This document shows positions 43,281 through 51,465 of a stretch of DNA of 53,711 bases, one piece after another; position 1 is the first letter of the stretch, and each line of letters opens with the position of its first letter. The DNA comes from Pseudomonas fluorescens (GTDB lineage Bacteria > Pseudomonadota > Gammaproteobacteria > Pseudomonadales > Pseudomonadaceae). The DNA is taken from positions 1 through 53,711 of the forward strand of contig NZ_MSDF01000002.1 in NCBI RefSeq assembly GCF_002022275.1, read 5' to 3'. Both the position numbers and the translations under genes were made by a program. The notes under the pieces were generated by a model. That model was not told where the DNA came from, did no database searches, and worked only from the letters and a program-made list of their open reading frames with translations.

Positions 43281-44174
43281 ATGGATCGGCTGGCGGCGAT
43301 GGAAACCTTTGTCTACGTGGTAGAGACCGGTTCTTTTTCGGCAGCGGCCCGGCGTCTGCACGTCGGCCAGCCTGCTGTTTCAAAAAACATCGCTCAGCTT
43401 GAGGAGCACTTGGGTGTTCGTCTGCTCAGCCGGTCAACGCGCGGCTTGTCGCCTACCGAAGCCGGCCTGCTGTATTTTGAGCAGGCCAAGAAGGTCATCG
43501 AAAACGCCAACGAAGCCGAACTGCTTGCGCGCGGGGCGGCCACCGGGCTGGCGGGGACCTTGCGGGTGTCCACCACCGTGACGTTCGCGCGACTCTACAT
43601 CCTTCCCTACCTGAGCGGTTTCCTCGACAGGCACCCCTTGCTCGACGTGGATGTGCGCCTGGATGACCGCTCAATGAACCTGATTGAGGAAGGCACCGAT
43701 GTGGCCCTGCGCATGGGCAACCTCAGCGACTCGAACTTCACCGCGAGAAAGATCGGCCAGTGCCGGCGACGGGTGATCGCCACGCCGGCTTATCTTCAAC
43801 GGTACGGCGTACCGCAGTCGCCCGCAGAGCTGACCGGTTACGAGGCAGTGATCTACATGATCGGCGCCGGGGGCGCTTCATGGGTATTCAAGAAAGGCGA
43901 CGTTGAGCAGGCGGTCACGTTGAGCGGCCGCCTACGGATGAGCGCCGCCGAGGGCATACGCACGGCGGTATTGTCGGACTACAGCCTCACGGTCTCGTCG
44001 GAATGGGTGTTCGGGCCCGAACTGGTGAGCGGCGAAGTAGTGGCGGTGCTGCAAGACTGGGACTTGCCGGAAATGCACCTGTGGGCGATCTTCCCGACCG
44101 GGCGCATGGCAAGCGCCAAAGCCCGCGCATTTGCCGACTATGTGGAGCAACTGGTGGCAAACATCCGGGTGTGA
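43281..44174 (+). CDS. LysR-family regulator (CrgA-like)
   Basis: A 297-residue LysR protein, with the HTH at residues 1-60 (MDRLAAMETFVYVVETGSFSAAARRLHVGQPAVSKNIAQLE; core GSFSAAARRLHVGQPAVSK) and LGVRLLSRSTRGLSPTEAG. The effector domain has AGTLRVSTTVTFARLYILPYL and IEEGTDVALRMGNLSDSNFTARKIG, very like the preceding regulator but not a recent duplicate. GGGGAATAAA precedes the ATG. It has the same orientation as the first LysR gene and could be cotranscribed, or act on unrelated genes. Confidence 0.88.
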   Translation: MDRLAAMETFVYVVETGSFSAAARRLHVGQPAVSKNIAQLEEHLGVRLLSRSTRGLSPTEAGLLYFEQAKKVIENANEAELLARGAATGLAGTLRVSTTVTFARLYILPYLSGFLDRHPLLDVDVRLDDRSMNLIEEGTDVALRMGNLSDSNFTARKIGQCRRRVIATPAYLQRYGVPQSPAELTGYEAVIYMIGAGGASWVFKKGDVEQAVTLSGRLRMSAAEGIRTAVLSDYSLTVSSEWVFGPELVSGEVVAVLQDWDLPEMHLWAIFPTGRMASAKARAFADYVEQLVANIRV

Positions 44175-44182
44175 ATCACCCC

Positions 44183-44388
44183 TGTGGCGAGCGGGCTTGT
44201 TGTGGCGAGCGGGCTTGCCCGCGTTGGAGTGCGAAGCGCTCCCAATCAACACAACACGGTGCAACTGATACACCGCGCGGTCAGGTTTCAGGGCCGCTTC
44301 GCAGCCCAACGCGGGGCAAGCCCGCTCGCCACAACAAGACCGACTGCCACAACAAACTCACTTGCCACAACAGGCCCGCTCGCCACAA
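44183..44388. repeat. REP doublet, TGTGGCGAGCGGGC family
   Basis: The composite is the same as at 4046-4231: several TGTGGCGAGCGGGCTTG units, a centre with GGTTTCAGGGCCGCTTCGCAG, then the reverse-complement units, some degenerate (ACTTGCCACAACA). The centre is in the opposite orientation to the 4-kb copy. It lies between a LysR gene and the convergent peroxiredoxin-like gene. Confidence 0.85.
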
Positions 44389-44399
44389 CGGTGCTTTGC

Positions 44400-45056
44400 T
44401 TAACCGCGCAACGCAGGCAGCAACTCGGAAGGGTCCGGGCGCTGGGTGTAGTCCGGGTTGACCTCCGCGTAAGTGATCACGCCGTCCTGCCCGACAACGT
44501 AACGGGCCGGCATCGGCAACTCCCAGGACGGGTTGTTGTTGAAGGCGGGCAAGTCATTGCCGAATGATTTGTACAGGTCCACCAGGTAGTCCGGCAGCGT
44601 GAAACGCAAGCCGAATGCCGCGGCGACATCGCTCAAGGTGTCGGACAGGATCGGGAAGCTCAGGTGATTCTCGCGCACCGATTTACGGCTGTTGACGTTG
44701 TTTTGCGGCGAGATCGCCACCAGGTTTGCGCCCAGCTCACGGAACCCCGGCAAGGCGCTTTCGAGCGCTTGCAGTTCCATGTTGCAGTACGGGCACCACA
44801 CGCCGCGGTAGAAGGTGATAACCAGCGGGCCTTTGGCCAACAGGGCTACCGAGGAAACGAGGTTGCCATCGGGGTCGTTAAGGGTGAACTCAGGCGCTTT
44901 GTCGCCGACTTTCAATGCGCGTTCGGCCTGGCCGCTGGCAATCAGTTCGGCGGTGGCGCGTTTCATCACCCCGTGAACCTGAGGCGGCGCATTGTAGGGC
45001 GGTTTGCCGGCCACGAAGTCAGCGTTGAAGGCATCAAGTTTTGCTTGAAGGGTCAT
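44400..45056 (-). CDS. Peroxiredoxin-like family protein (AhpC/TSA fold)
   Basis: A 218-residue thioredoxin-fold protein with a redox motif VWCPYCNMELQALE, which is a CxxC more like thioredoxin than the single peroxidatic Cys of AhpC. KAPEFTLNDPDGNLVSSVALLAKGPLVITFYRG (core GPLVITFYRGVWCPYCN) is the usual peroxiredoxin opening, and ISPQNNVNSRKSV follows. Such proteins reduce peroxides or repair thiols. It has CAGGAA upstream of the ATG. Its neighbour is a YciI-like gene in the same direction, 66 nt upstream. Confidence 0.87.
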   Translation of the reverse strand: MTLQAKLDAFNADFVAGKPPYNAPPQVHGVMKRATAELIASGQAERALKVGDKAPEFTLNDPDGNLVSSVALLAKGPLVITFYRGVWCPYCNMELQALESALPGFRELGANLVAISPQNNVNSRKSVRENHLSFPILSDTLSDVAAAFGLRFTLPDYLVDLYKSFGNDLPAFNNNPSWELPMPARYVVGQDGVITYAEVNPDYTQRPDPSELLPALRG

Positions 45057-45122
45057 GATCAATTCCTGAAGTGACGGGGTAATGGGAGGTGTATCGACTT
45101 GACGTGAATCGCCAGGCGAGGA

Positions 45123-45515
45123 TTAGCTCAATGTGAATTTCCCGGTCGAAAATTCAATGCTCAGGTTCAGTCGCCCTTCATTGACCAGCCAGGGGCGAAT
45201 GGAAAACGTGCGGGCGCCGCATTGATGCATCGGGTCCTGCGCGGCAATGCTGTTGGCCTGTTCAATTGAGGTCGCACGAATGATGAATAGGCCGTCGCCA
45301 TCCCAGTACTGCTCGTCGTCGCTCCAATGCGGGCCGGCGGCGACCAGAATGCCGTCGCGCTCTATCTTGCATTGGTGTTCAAGGTGTTCATGCAGGTTGT
45401 CCATGACGGCTTCAATACCGTTGGCCGGCGTTGAAAAGACCGCATAAAACTGCTTCTGCAACATGCCCTTGCTGGCTTCAAGTACCTGCTCTCGTGTCAC
45501 TCGTTTGCTGTGCAT
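45123..45515 (-). CDS. YciI-like protein
   Basis: A 130-residue protein with a ferredoxin-like YciI/YCII-related core: QFYAVFSTPANGIEAVMDNLHEHLEHQ (core FYAVFSTPANGIEAV), IERDGILVAAGPHW, GDGLFIIRATSIEQANSIAAQDPMHQCGARTFSIRPW (core IEQANSIAAQDPMHQCG). The usual conserved His and Asp of the YciI site are present as H and D in AAQDPMHQ. I use the ATG at 45515, with CAGG upstream; the frame opens 32 codons earlier. The reaction is not known. Possibly cotranscribed with the peroxiredoxin-like gene. Confidence 0.82.
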   Translation of the reverse strand: MHSKRVTREQVLEASKGMLQKQFYAVFSTPANGIEAVMDNLHEHLEHQCKIERDGILVAAGPHWSDDEQYWDGDGLFIIRATSIEQANSIAAQDPMHQCGARTFSIRPWLVNEGRLNLSIEFSTGKFTLS

Positions 45516-45818
45516 AACGCTACCTGTAGAACAATGCCAACGGGATGATTCAAGGGACCCCAGAGCCGCCGCCGGGGCGGACCTGCGAACCGTTGAACAA
45601 GCATTGTCCATCCGGGATTTGCACAGTAGAGGAGCTGGGGGAATAGTATTTATTCTTTTCGGGAATGCGCCCGCCCCTCACGCCAGGCTGGCGCCATCGG
45701 GGAGCCGATTGCATCGATAAGCGCACAACACTGCCGGTGAGCTTAAGCCTGTATCGACTCCACAACGCAGGGACTGACGCTGATATCATTCAAACCATTA
45801 CCCGTTGAGTAGCCACCC
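45516..45818. other. Divergent intergenic region, 303 bp
   Basis: The stretch between the YciI-like gene and the DUF2986 gene has no supported gene, repeat or RNA. It is G/C-rich on the left and A/T-rich around 45648-45662, where a promoter could lie. Confidence 0.3.
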
Positions 45819-45986
45819 ATGAATCGCCAAAAGAAACTGCAGCAGCTCTTCAAGGCCAAAGCCAAAAAGGCCAGCGCCAAACTGGCGCCGAAAAACAAGG
45901 ACATCTACATCAGCAAAGCCGACCGTCTGAAACTGGCCGCCGAGCCCGCTCTAGACTCAGCCGACACCGGCGACACGCCCAGCTGA
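45819..45986 (+). CDS. Small Lys-rich DUF2986-like protein
   Basis: A 55-residue very basic protein, MNRQKKLQQLFKAKAKKASA then KLAPKNKDIYISKADRLKLAAE, which matches the pattern I remember for DUF2986. The conserved YISKADR core is present, and the last 12 residues are acidic and variable. Its stop codon lies 30 nt inside the 3' end of the convergent GlxA-type gene. No function is known. It was found by reading the frame by eye, since it is very short. Confidence 0.78.
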   Translation: MNRQKKLQQLFKAKAKKASAKLAPKNKDIYISKADRLKLAAEPALDSADTGDTPS

Positions 45987-46940
45987 AGGCGTGCCCGTTT
46001 CAAATTTTCCCCAGATACGCCGCAAGTGACGCGCCGAACCAAAACCTGCGCGTTCAGCCACCGATTCCATGTCCAGGCTTGACTCGGCCAGTAACTCACG
46101 GGCCACGGCCAAGCGCAGCCGGTGCAGGTAATCAAGGGGGCTGACACCCACGTGCTCGTGGAATAACCGCGCCAGATGGCGGCTGCTGGTGCAGGCCAGG
46201 TCGGCCAGGCGCGTGACCGTCCAGGCCTCGCAGGGCGCGGCGGCGACGGCGTCCTGCACACGATGCACCGCCGGGTGCAGGTGATTGCGCCCCCAGGTCC
46301 ACGGCGACAACTGTGGATCAGCACCGCTGCGACGCATGTACACCACCATGTCCCGCGCCACCGCGCTGGCCAGCCTAGGCCCGGCGAGTTCGGCGACCAG
46401 GTGCAGCATCAGATCGATCCCCGCCGTGACCCCGGCGCTGCAACTGACGGGGCCGTCAGTCACATACAGCCGGTTTTCCAGCACCCGCGCGGCGGGCGCC
46501 ATGGCCTGCAATGTTTCGCACAACGCGTGGTGCGTGGTGCACTGGCGACCGTCAAGCAAACCGGCGCGGGCGGCAGTCAACGCCGCCGCGCACACGCACA
46601 CCAGCCGCTCCCCCGAGGGCGCGAAGACGTTTTGCAGCCACTGCACCAGCTGATTGCTGGCCGATTCAAACGCGCGCTGACGGGCTTTCGTCACCTTCGA
46701 GGTGGAGCCGACCAGCACCACCAGCGTACCGGGCGCGAGGCGTTGCGGCAGTGGCGCCAGACCGCCCAGCGGCAAGCCAATGGAGGTGTGCAGCGCCTCC
46801 ACCGGGCTGACGTATTGCAAGTCGAAATCGACAGCCGCCGGGTCTTCAATTTGCGCGGCCAGGCGCAGCACTTCGGCCGGGCCGGCAAGGTCCAGCATCA
46901 GCACGTTCGGCAACAATACGAACAGCACCGGCACGCTCAC
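45957..46940 (-). CDS. GlxA-type regulator (DJ-1/PfpI domain plus AraC HTH)
   Basis: A 327-residue regulator. The first 190 residues form a class I glutamine amidotransferase-like sensor (PVLFVLLPNVLMLDLAGPAEVL, with LVCVCAAALTAARAGLLDG at the usual nucleophile position). The rest is an AraC HTH pair (VTRLADLACTSSRHLARLFHEHVGVSPLDYL, core LADLACTSSRHLARLFHEHV; then AGFGSARHLRRIW). I use a GTG start, with GGAG 10 nt upstream and 4 nt after the stop codon of the preceding hydrolase gene. The longest frame begins 15 codons earlier. It is likely to be coexpressed with, and to control, that hydrolase gene. Relatives regulate glycine betaine, carnitine or arginine catabolism. Confidence 0.85.
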   Translation of the reverse strand: MSVPVLFVLLPNVLMLDLAGPAEVLRLAAQIEDPAAVDFDLQYVSPVEALHTSIGLPLGGLAPLPQRLAPGTLVVLVGSTSKVTKARQRAFESASNQLVQWLQNVFAPSGERLVCVCAAALTAARAGLLDGRQCTTHHALCETLQAMAPAARVLENRLYVTDGPVSCSAGVTAGIDLMLHLVAELAGPRLASAVARDMVVYMRRSGADPQLSPWTWGRNHLHPAVHRVQDAVAAAPCEAWTVTRLADLACTSSRHLARLFHEHVGVSPLDYLHRLRLAVARELLAESSLDMESVAERAGFGSARHLRRIWGKFETGTPSAGRVAGVG

Positions 46941-46944
46941 GGGG

Positions 46945-47487
46945 TCAACTCTCCAGGGCCTGGGCGACGGTGACGATACGCGCAAAACGCTGTTCCAGGA
47001 CCAACTCCGTGCGCTCGCGGATCTCCGCTGGCGTATACACCCGGCCAGTGCGTGCGTGGGTCATGGGGAACGTCAGCGTGGCTTCGCTGACAAAATCCAC
47101 GCTGAAACCGCTGTCCGAAGCCTGGCGCGTGGTGGTTTCGCAACATTGCTCTGTACGAATGCCGCTGATGATCAGCGACGTGACGCCCATCTCCGTCAGG
47201 CGAGCGGCCAGGGGCGTGCCGGCAAAGGCGCTATGGAAATGCTTGTGAATGATCAGCTCAGGGTTGATCGACAACTCGCTCAAGGTCCTGACGTTGCCCG
47301 ATGCCATGGAAAAATGCCCCCGTTCTTCAACATGGAAAACTTGTACCACCGGGATGCCTTGTTGAACACAACCATCGATCAGGGCCTGTTGTTTTTCCAG
47401 GTAACCCGGCAGGTCGTTTTCGGACCAGTAGGTGGAATGACGAAAGGAATGCTGGGCATCGATAACGATCAGGGCTTTGCGGCTCAT
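46945..47487 (-). CDS. Isochorismatase-family cysteine hydrolase
   Basis: A 180-residue cysteine hydrolase of the isochorismatase/nicotinamidase superfamily. The catalytic Asp is in ALIVIDAQHSF, the Lys in ELIIHKHFHSAFAGT, and the nucleophile Cys in GIRTEQCCETTTRQASD. FHVEERGHFSMASG takes the place of the usual oxidised segment. AGAGGACTCACC precedes the ATG, and the frame opens 13 codons earlier. It ends 4 nt before the GlxA-type regulator. The substrate may be an amide such as a biuret or carbamoyl compound. Isochorismate itself is unlikely, because no siderophore genes are near. Confidence 0.87.
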   Translation of the reverse strand: MSRKALIVIDAQHSFRHSTYWSENDLPGYLEKQQALIDGCVQQGIPVVQVFHVEERGHFSMASGNVRTLSELSINPELIIHKHFHSAFAGTPLAARLTEMGVTSLIISGIRTEQCCETTTRQASDSGFSVDFVSEATLTFPMTHARTGRVYTPAEIRERTELVLEQRFARIVTVAQALES

Positions 47488-47601
47488 GGTGAGTCCTCTT
47501 GGCGTGCATTTGAAAGGCTGATGCACGCCATGGTAGGGACGTTACCTGCCGGCTGACACACGCAAGCCGGACCACTTCAGGACCGATTCGGACATTCGGT
47601 A

Positions 47602-48942
47602 TCAACGTCTAAGTTCGCCCTGCGAGGTTTCCCGCAATGTGGTCAACGCCAGCAGTGCACACACTGCCGCCCCTGCCATGAAGAACCCCGGCACCAGCAG
47701 ATTGCCGGTCGAGCCGATCAACGAGGTGACGATGTAAGGCGTAATGCCGCCGCCCAGGATCGCGCCCAGGTTGATGCTGATCGCCATGCCCGTGTAACGA
47801 ACGCGGGTCGGGAACTGTTCGGCATAGGTGGGATAGCCCACGGACTGGATAACCGGCATCGGCAGCGTCGCCACAAAAAACGCGATGACCGCAATCAACA
47901 GGCTGCTGTTGTTCATCAGCACCATCATCGGGATCACCAGCACGGCGTAGCCGACAAAGCCGATGGTCAATGCCTTCTTGCGCCCGATGCGATCGGACAA
48001 ACCGCCCCAGAACGGCATCATTGCTGCCATGCACAGGCTGATGCCGGCGATAACCCAATAGATTTTTGCCTTTTCAAAGTGCAGGTAGGTGGTCAGGTAG
48101 ATGTTCATGAACACCAGGCCGATGTAGTACCCGGCATTCTGCGCGAAGGCGAACACCACCACGCGCAGCACCGCCGGAAGGTTCTGCGTGAGTACTTCCC
48201 TGACCGGCGCCGTGGGCGGTTTCTCCACGGCAAGAAAGGCTTTGAACTCAGGCGTTTCTTCAACGTTGTGACGCATGATGCAAGAGAAGATCACCAAGGG
48301 GATGGCGAGGAAAAACGGAATGCGCCACGCCCAGGCTTGCAGTTGCTCTGCATCGACCAGGCCGGTGGTGATGCCGCAGATAATCGCGGCCATCGACCCG
48401 CCAATCGCCACGCCGACCGGGGTGAACGCGCCGTAAAAACCGCGCCGACCTTTGGGCGATGACTCGGCCAGAAACGCCGCCGCACCGATCACTTCACCGC
48501 CTGCAAAAAAGCCCTGGGCCAGGCGGATGAGCACCAGCAGAATCGGTGCAACAATGCCCACCTGGGCCGACGTCGGTAACAGCCCGATCGCTGCCGTCGC
48601 AGTGCCCATTCCGATCACCGTGCTTAACAAGACTTTGCGTCGGCCAATACGGTCCGCCAGGCGACCGAGCAAAATCCCGCCCAGAGGCCGGATCAAAAAC
48701 GCGCTGCCAAACACCGCCAGCGTCGCCAGCAAGGCCGCGGCGGCGTTGTCACTGGGAAAGAATAACGGCGCGATGATCGTCGCCATGAAGCCGTACACAC
48801 CGAACTCGTAATACTCCACCGCCGTGCCTGTAGCGGCAGCAATGGCTGCACGTCTGGCAATTTTGGCGGAGCTGCTTTCAACCGTTGTAGCGGCTGGTTC
48901 GACACGCACTGACGGGGCTGAAGTAGTGAACACGCGAGACAT
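47602..48942 (-). CDS. MFS transporter, metabolite:H+ symporter (MHS) family
   Basis: A 446-residue transporter with about 12 membrane segments. GTAVEYYEFGVYGFMATIIAPLFFPSD (core GTAVEYYEFGVYGFMAT) is the MHS opening, and LGRLADRIGRRKVLL is motif A. FAGGEVIGAAAFLAESSPKGRRGFYG (core GGEVIGAAAFLAESSPKGRR) is the other diagnostic loop. GGAAGGTGTTT precedes the ATG. Members import organic acids, betaines or osmolytes. The next genes upstream on the strand, pxpB and pxpC, suggest 5-oxoproline or another lactam or dicarboxylate as substrate, by inference. Confidence 0.87.
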   Translation of the reverse strand: MSRVFTTSAPSVRVEPAATTVESSSAKIARRAAIAAATGTAVEYYEFGVYGFMATIIAPLFFPSDNAAAALLATLAVFGSAFLIRPLGGILLGRLADRIGRRKVLLSTVIGMGTATAAIGLLPTSAQVGIVAPILLVLIRLAQGFFAGGEVIGAAAFLAESSPKGRRGFYGAFTPVGVAIGGSMAAIICGITTGLVDAEQLQAWAWRIPFFLAIPLVIFSCIMRHNVEETPEFKAFLAVEKPPTAPVREVLTQNLPAVLRVVVFAFAQNAGYYIGLVFMNIYLTTYLHFEKAKIYWVIAGISLCMAAMMPFWGGLSDRIGRKKALTIGFVGYAVLVIPMMVLMNNSSLLIAVIAFFVATLPMPVIQSVGYPTYAEQFPTRVRYTGMAISINLGAILGGGITPYIVTSLIGSTGNLLVPGFFMAGAAVCALLALTTLRETSQGELRR

Positions 48943-49116
48943 AAACACCTTCCACTCTGACCGTTGGTCATTTGAGTTGTTGAGGTGGATTGCTCCACCC
49001 AGAAGTAAACCCATCGGTAACCGAAAGGTTTTAATGCTCGACAGTAGGAATTCTGAAAGGGGTCTGACTCATGTTGAAGCGCTCCTGTTTTTATTATTGG
49101 GTAGCGATGTGTGTGG

Positions 49117-50055
49117 CTAGTGGGCGGCCTCCAGCCGTTTCAGCAGGCGTGCACGCGCAATGAACAGCGCCTGCGCCGTGCGCATATCAATCATTGAAAA
49201 TCGAACTTCATCGCCGGGCATCAATTGCGCCAGCCTGGGCAAATCCACACTCGCCACCTGGGCGATCCGGGGGTAGCCGCCGGTGGTTTGCCGGTCCGCC
49301 ATCAGCACGATGGGCTGGCCGCCAGCCGGCACCTGCACGGTGCCGAACGTGACACTTTCCGACAGCAACTGCCTGGGCTGCGTCAGGTCCAGAGCAGCGC
49401 CGTCCAAGCGGTAACCCATGCGGTCCGAGGCGGCCGTCATCTGGTAGGGCTCATGCAGAAAGTCATGCCGGGCCGTTTCGCTGAAGTCGGCCCATTCGCG
49501 CCCCTGAAGCACCCGGACGGTCACGGGCTGGGTGGCTGCGGCAAACCGCAGCGCGGCAGGAACAGTCAAACGCGGCGGGTTGGCAAATGACGAACTGATC
49601 GGGAGCACATCCCCCGCTTTCAGCGCCCGCCCGCACAGCCCGCCAAAGCCGCCCCGGCTATAGGTGCTGCAGCTGTTCATCACAGGTTCGAGCACGTAAC
49701 CACCGCTGACAGCCAGGTAGGCGCGCGCGCCGTATTCGCGCTTTTCAAAACGCAACGTGGCACCCGGCTTTACATGGGCGGCATGCCCCGGTTTCAGCGC
49801 AATACCGTCCAGGCTTGCACCCAGATCGGCGCCGGCCAGGGCGATCAATGCCTTGGCTTGAAAGCACAGCATCGGGCCTTGAATCGTCATTTCCAGGGTT
49901 GCCGCCGTGGTCGGGTTGCCCACCAGCAGGTTCGCCAGCGCATGGGCGTCAGGGTCCATGGCGCCATTGACCGGCACGCCCCAATGCTGGAAGCCGACGC
50001 GACCGGTGTCTTGAAAGGCGGAGAACAACCCGGGCCGAATCACGTGGATGCTCAT
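49117..50055 (-). CDS. pxpC: 5-Oxoprolinase subunit C (biotin-dependent carboxyltransferase-like)
   Basis: A 312-residue protein of the PxpC/KipA (allophanate hydrolase subunit 2-like) family. The opening is IHVIRPGLFSAFQDTGRVGFQHWGVPVNGAMD (core FSAFQDTGRVGFQHWGVPVN), followed by NLLVGNPTTAATLEMTIQGP and SDRMGYRLDG, and QTTGGYPRIAQVASVDLPRLAQL is the closing motif (core TTGGYPRIAQVASVDL). PxpC acts with PxpB and PxpA to open 5-oxoproline to glutamate using ATP. It overlaps pxpB by 4 nt. PxpA (LamB/YcsF) is not in the window. Confidence 0.9.
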   Translation of the reverse strand: MSIHVIRPGLFSAFQDTGRVGFQHWGVPVNGAMDPDAHALANLLVGNPTTAATLEMTIQGPMLCFQAKALIALAGADLGASLDGIALKPGHAAHVKPGATLRFEKREYGARAYLAVSGGYVLEPVMNSCSTYSRGGFGGLCGRALKAGDVLPISSSFANPPRLTVPAALRFAAATQPVTVRVLQGREWADFSETARHDFLHEPYQMTAASDRMGYRLDGAALDLTQPRQLLSESVTFGTVQVPAGGQPIVLMADRQTTGGYPRIAQVASVDLPRLAQLMPGDEVRFSMIDMRTAQALFIARARLLKRLEAAH

Positions 50056-50828
50056 GACTGCTCTCCCGTCATAAGCTCAAACTCACGGGCGGTGATCGGC
50101 ACAAAGCGCACTTGATCGCCGCCCGTCAGCAGGCACGGCGGCTCGTTGGCGGGGCTGAACATCGTTAACGGTGTGCGCCCGACAATGTTCCAGCCGCCCG
50201 GTAAGTCCGCGGGGTAAATCACGCTCTGGCAGTTGGCCAAGCCCACACTGCCCTGCAGCACCCGCGTACGCGGCACGGCCCGGCGCGACAGTTTCAGCGC
50301 GGGGTCGTGCATGCCGATATACGGATGGCCCGGCGCAAAGCCCACCATCAGCACATCCACCCACTGTGCGCTGTGCGCGGCAATCACTTCGCTCGGGCTC
50401 ATGGCACATGCGCTGGCAATTTCCAGCAGGTCCGGCGCGCAGTCGCCCTCATAACACACCGGAATATCCAAGCGCTTGGGCGTTGTGGGCGGCGTGTTTT
50501 GCAGGCGTGTCAGGGCGCTGTCGAGCAGCTCGACAACCGCGTCATACGGCATCAATTCGGGATAACGTGCGGCGAAGAGGGTCGGGGAATAGTGAATGCC
50601 CACCGACACCATCGCCGGGATGATATCCGTGATACCCGCGAGAGAGCCACGCGCCAACCGGTCATGCAGGGTGGCACTGAACGCTACCGCCCGGCGATTT
50701 GCCTGGGCACTGAACACCGTGGCAAACACCACCACGATGCAGCAGTCACCGCACGGCTCAAACCGCCAATACGGCTCGGCACGCACCGGCCGTACCGGCT
50801 CACGCACTTCACAGTGAACGTCGGACAT
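50052..50828 (-). CDS. pxpB: 5-Oxoprolinase subunit B
   Basis: A 258-residue PxpB/KipI-like protein, the allophanate hydrolase subunit 1-type partner of PxpC. EPCGDCCIVVVFATVFS and LARGSLAGITDIIPAMVSVGIHY are in the N-terminal domain, CYEGDCAPDLLEIASACAMS in the middle (the usual YGGExGPDL), and GFAPGHPYIGMHDPALKL with TPLTMFSPANEPPCLLTGGDQVRF in the C-terminal part (core GFAPGHPYIGM). The N-terminus has 25 extra residues compared with E. coli PxpB, so the start may be inside. It precedes pxpC with a 4-nt overlap. Possible alternative: a urea- or lactam-amidolyase part. Confidence 0.9.
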   Translation of the reverse strand: MSDVHCEVREPVRPVRAEPYWRFEPCGDCCIVVVFATVFSAQANRRAVAFSATLHDRLARGSLAGITDIIPAMVSVGIHYSPTLFAARYPELMPYDAVVELLDSALTRLQNTPPTTPKRLDIPVCYEGDCAPDLLEIASACAMSPSEVIAAHSAQWVDVLMVGFAPGHPYIGMHDPALKLSRRAVPRTRVLQGSVGLANCQSVIYPADLPGGWNIVGRTPLTMFSPANEPPCLLTGGDQVRFVPITAREFELMTGEQS

Positions 50829-50929
50829 AACGTCGTTTCTCGCAGGCGGCAGGCATGAAGATCCGCCCGGTCAGGCTTCACGTATTGTTAACGCCGTCGC
50901 TCTGTTGGCGACGGTCGCGCGGGTAACCG

Positions 50930-51355
50930 TTACTTGGCGAACAGCAGGCTCATGTCCTTGAACGCCTTGAATTCCAGAGCGTTGCCGCAGGGGTCAAACA
51001 GGAACATGGTGGCTTGCTCGCCGACCTGGCCCTGGAAGCGGATGTAGGGTTCGATCACGAATTGAGTCTCGCGGGCACGCAGCCGGTCAGCCAGGGCTTC
51101 CCACTGATCCCACTGCAAGATGATGCCGAAATGCGGGACCGGCACGTTGTGCCCGTCCACGGGGTTGGAGTGCACCGACTCCTGGGATTCGGTCTTGGGG
51201 TGTTCGTGGATCACCAGTTGGTGGCCGTAAAAATCGAAGTCCACCCATTGCGCGCTGGAGCGGCCTTCCGAGAGGCCAAACACGTCGCCGTAAAAGTGGC
51301 GAGCGGCGGCGAGGTCGTACACGGGGATCGCTAAATGAAAGGGTGAAAGGCTCAC
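50930..51355 (-). CDS. VOC-superfamily (glyoxalase fold) protein
   Basis: A 141-residue vicinal oxygen chelate protein. [32 protein letters not shown] (core [18 protein letters not shown]) has the first metal His, [15 protein letters not shown] the second, and the C-terminal [15 protein letters not shown] the Glu. [19 protein letters not shown] is the other half-domain start. It has GTG as the probable start, with CAGG 8 nt upstream. Relatives include dioxygenases and glutathione transferases, but the reaction is not known. It sits alone between pxpB and a LysR gene. Confidence 0.87.
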   Translation of the reverse strand: MSLSPFHLAIPVYDLAAARHFYGDVFGLSEGRSSAQWVDFDFYGHQLVIHEHPKTESQESVHSNPVDGHNVPVPHFGIILQWDQWEALADRLRARETQFVIEPYIRFQGQVGEQATMFLFDPCGNALEFKAFKDMSLLFAK

Positions 51356-51465
51356 GGCGGTTACCTGCAAGTTCTGTTGGTTAGAACTCGATTCTTCACC
51401 AGAAACCCTTGCGGATAAAGCGCATATCTTTCGCCCTGAGCCTCAATAATTTCGATGCTCGCGCG

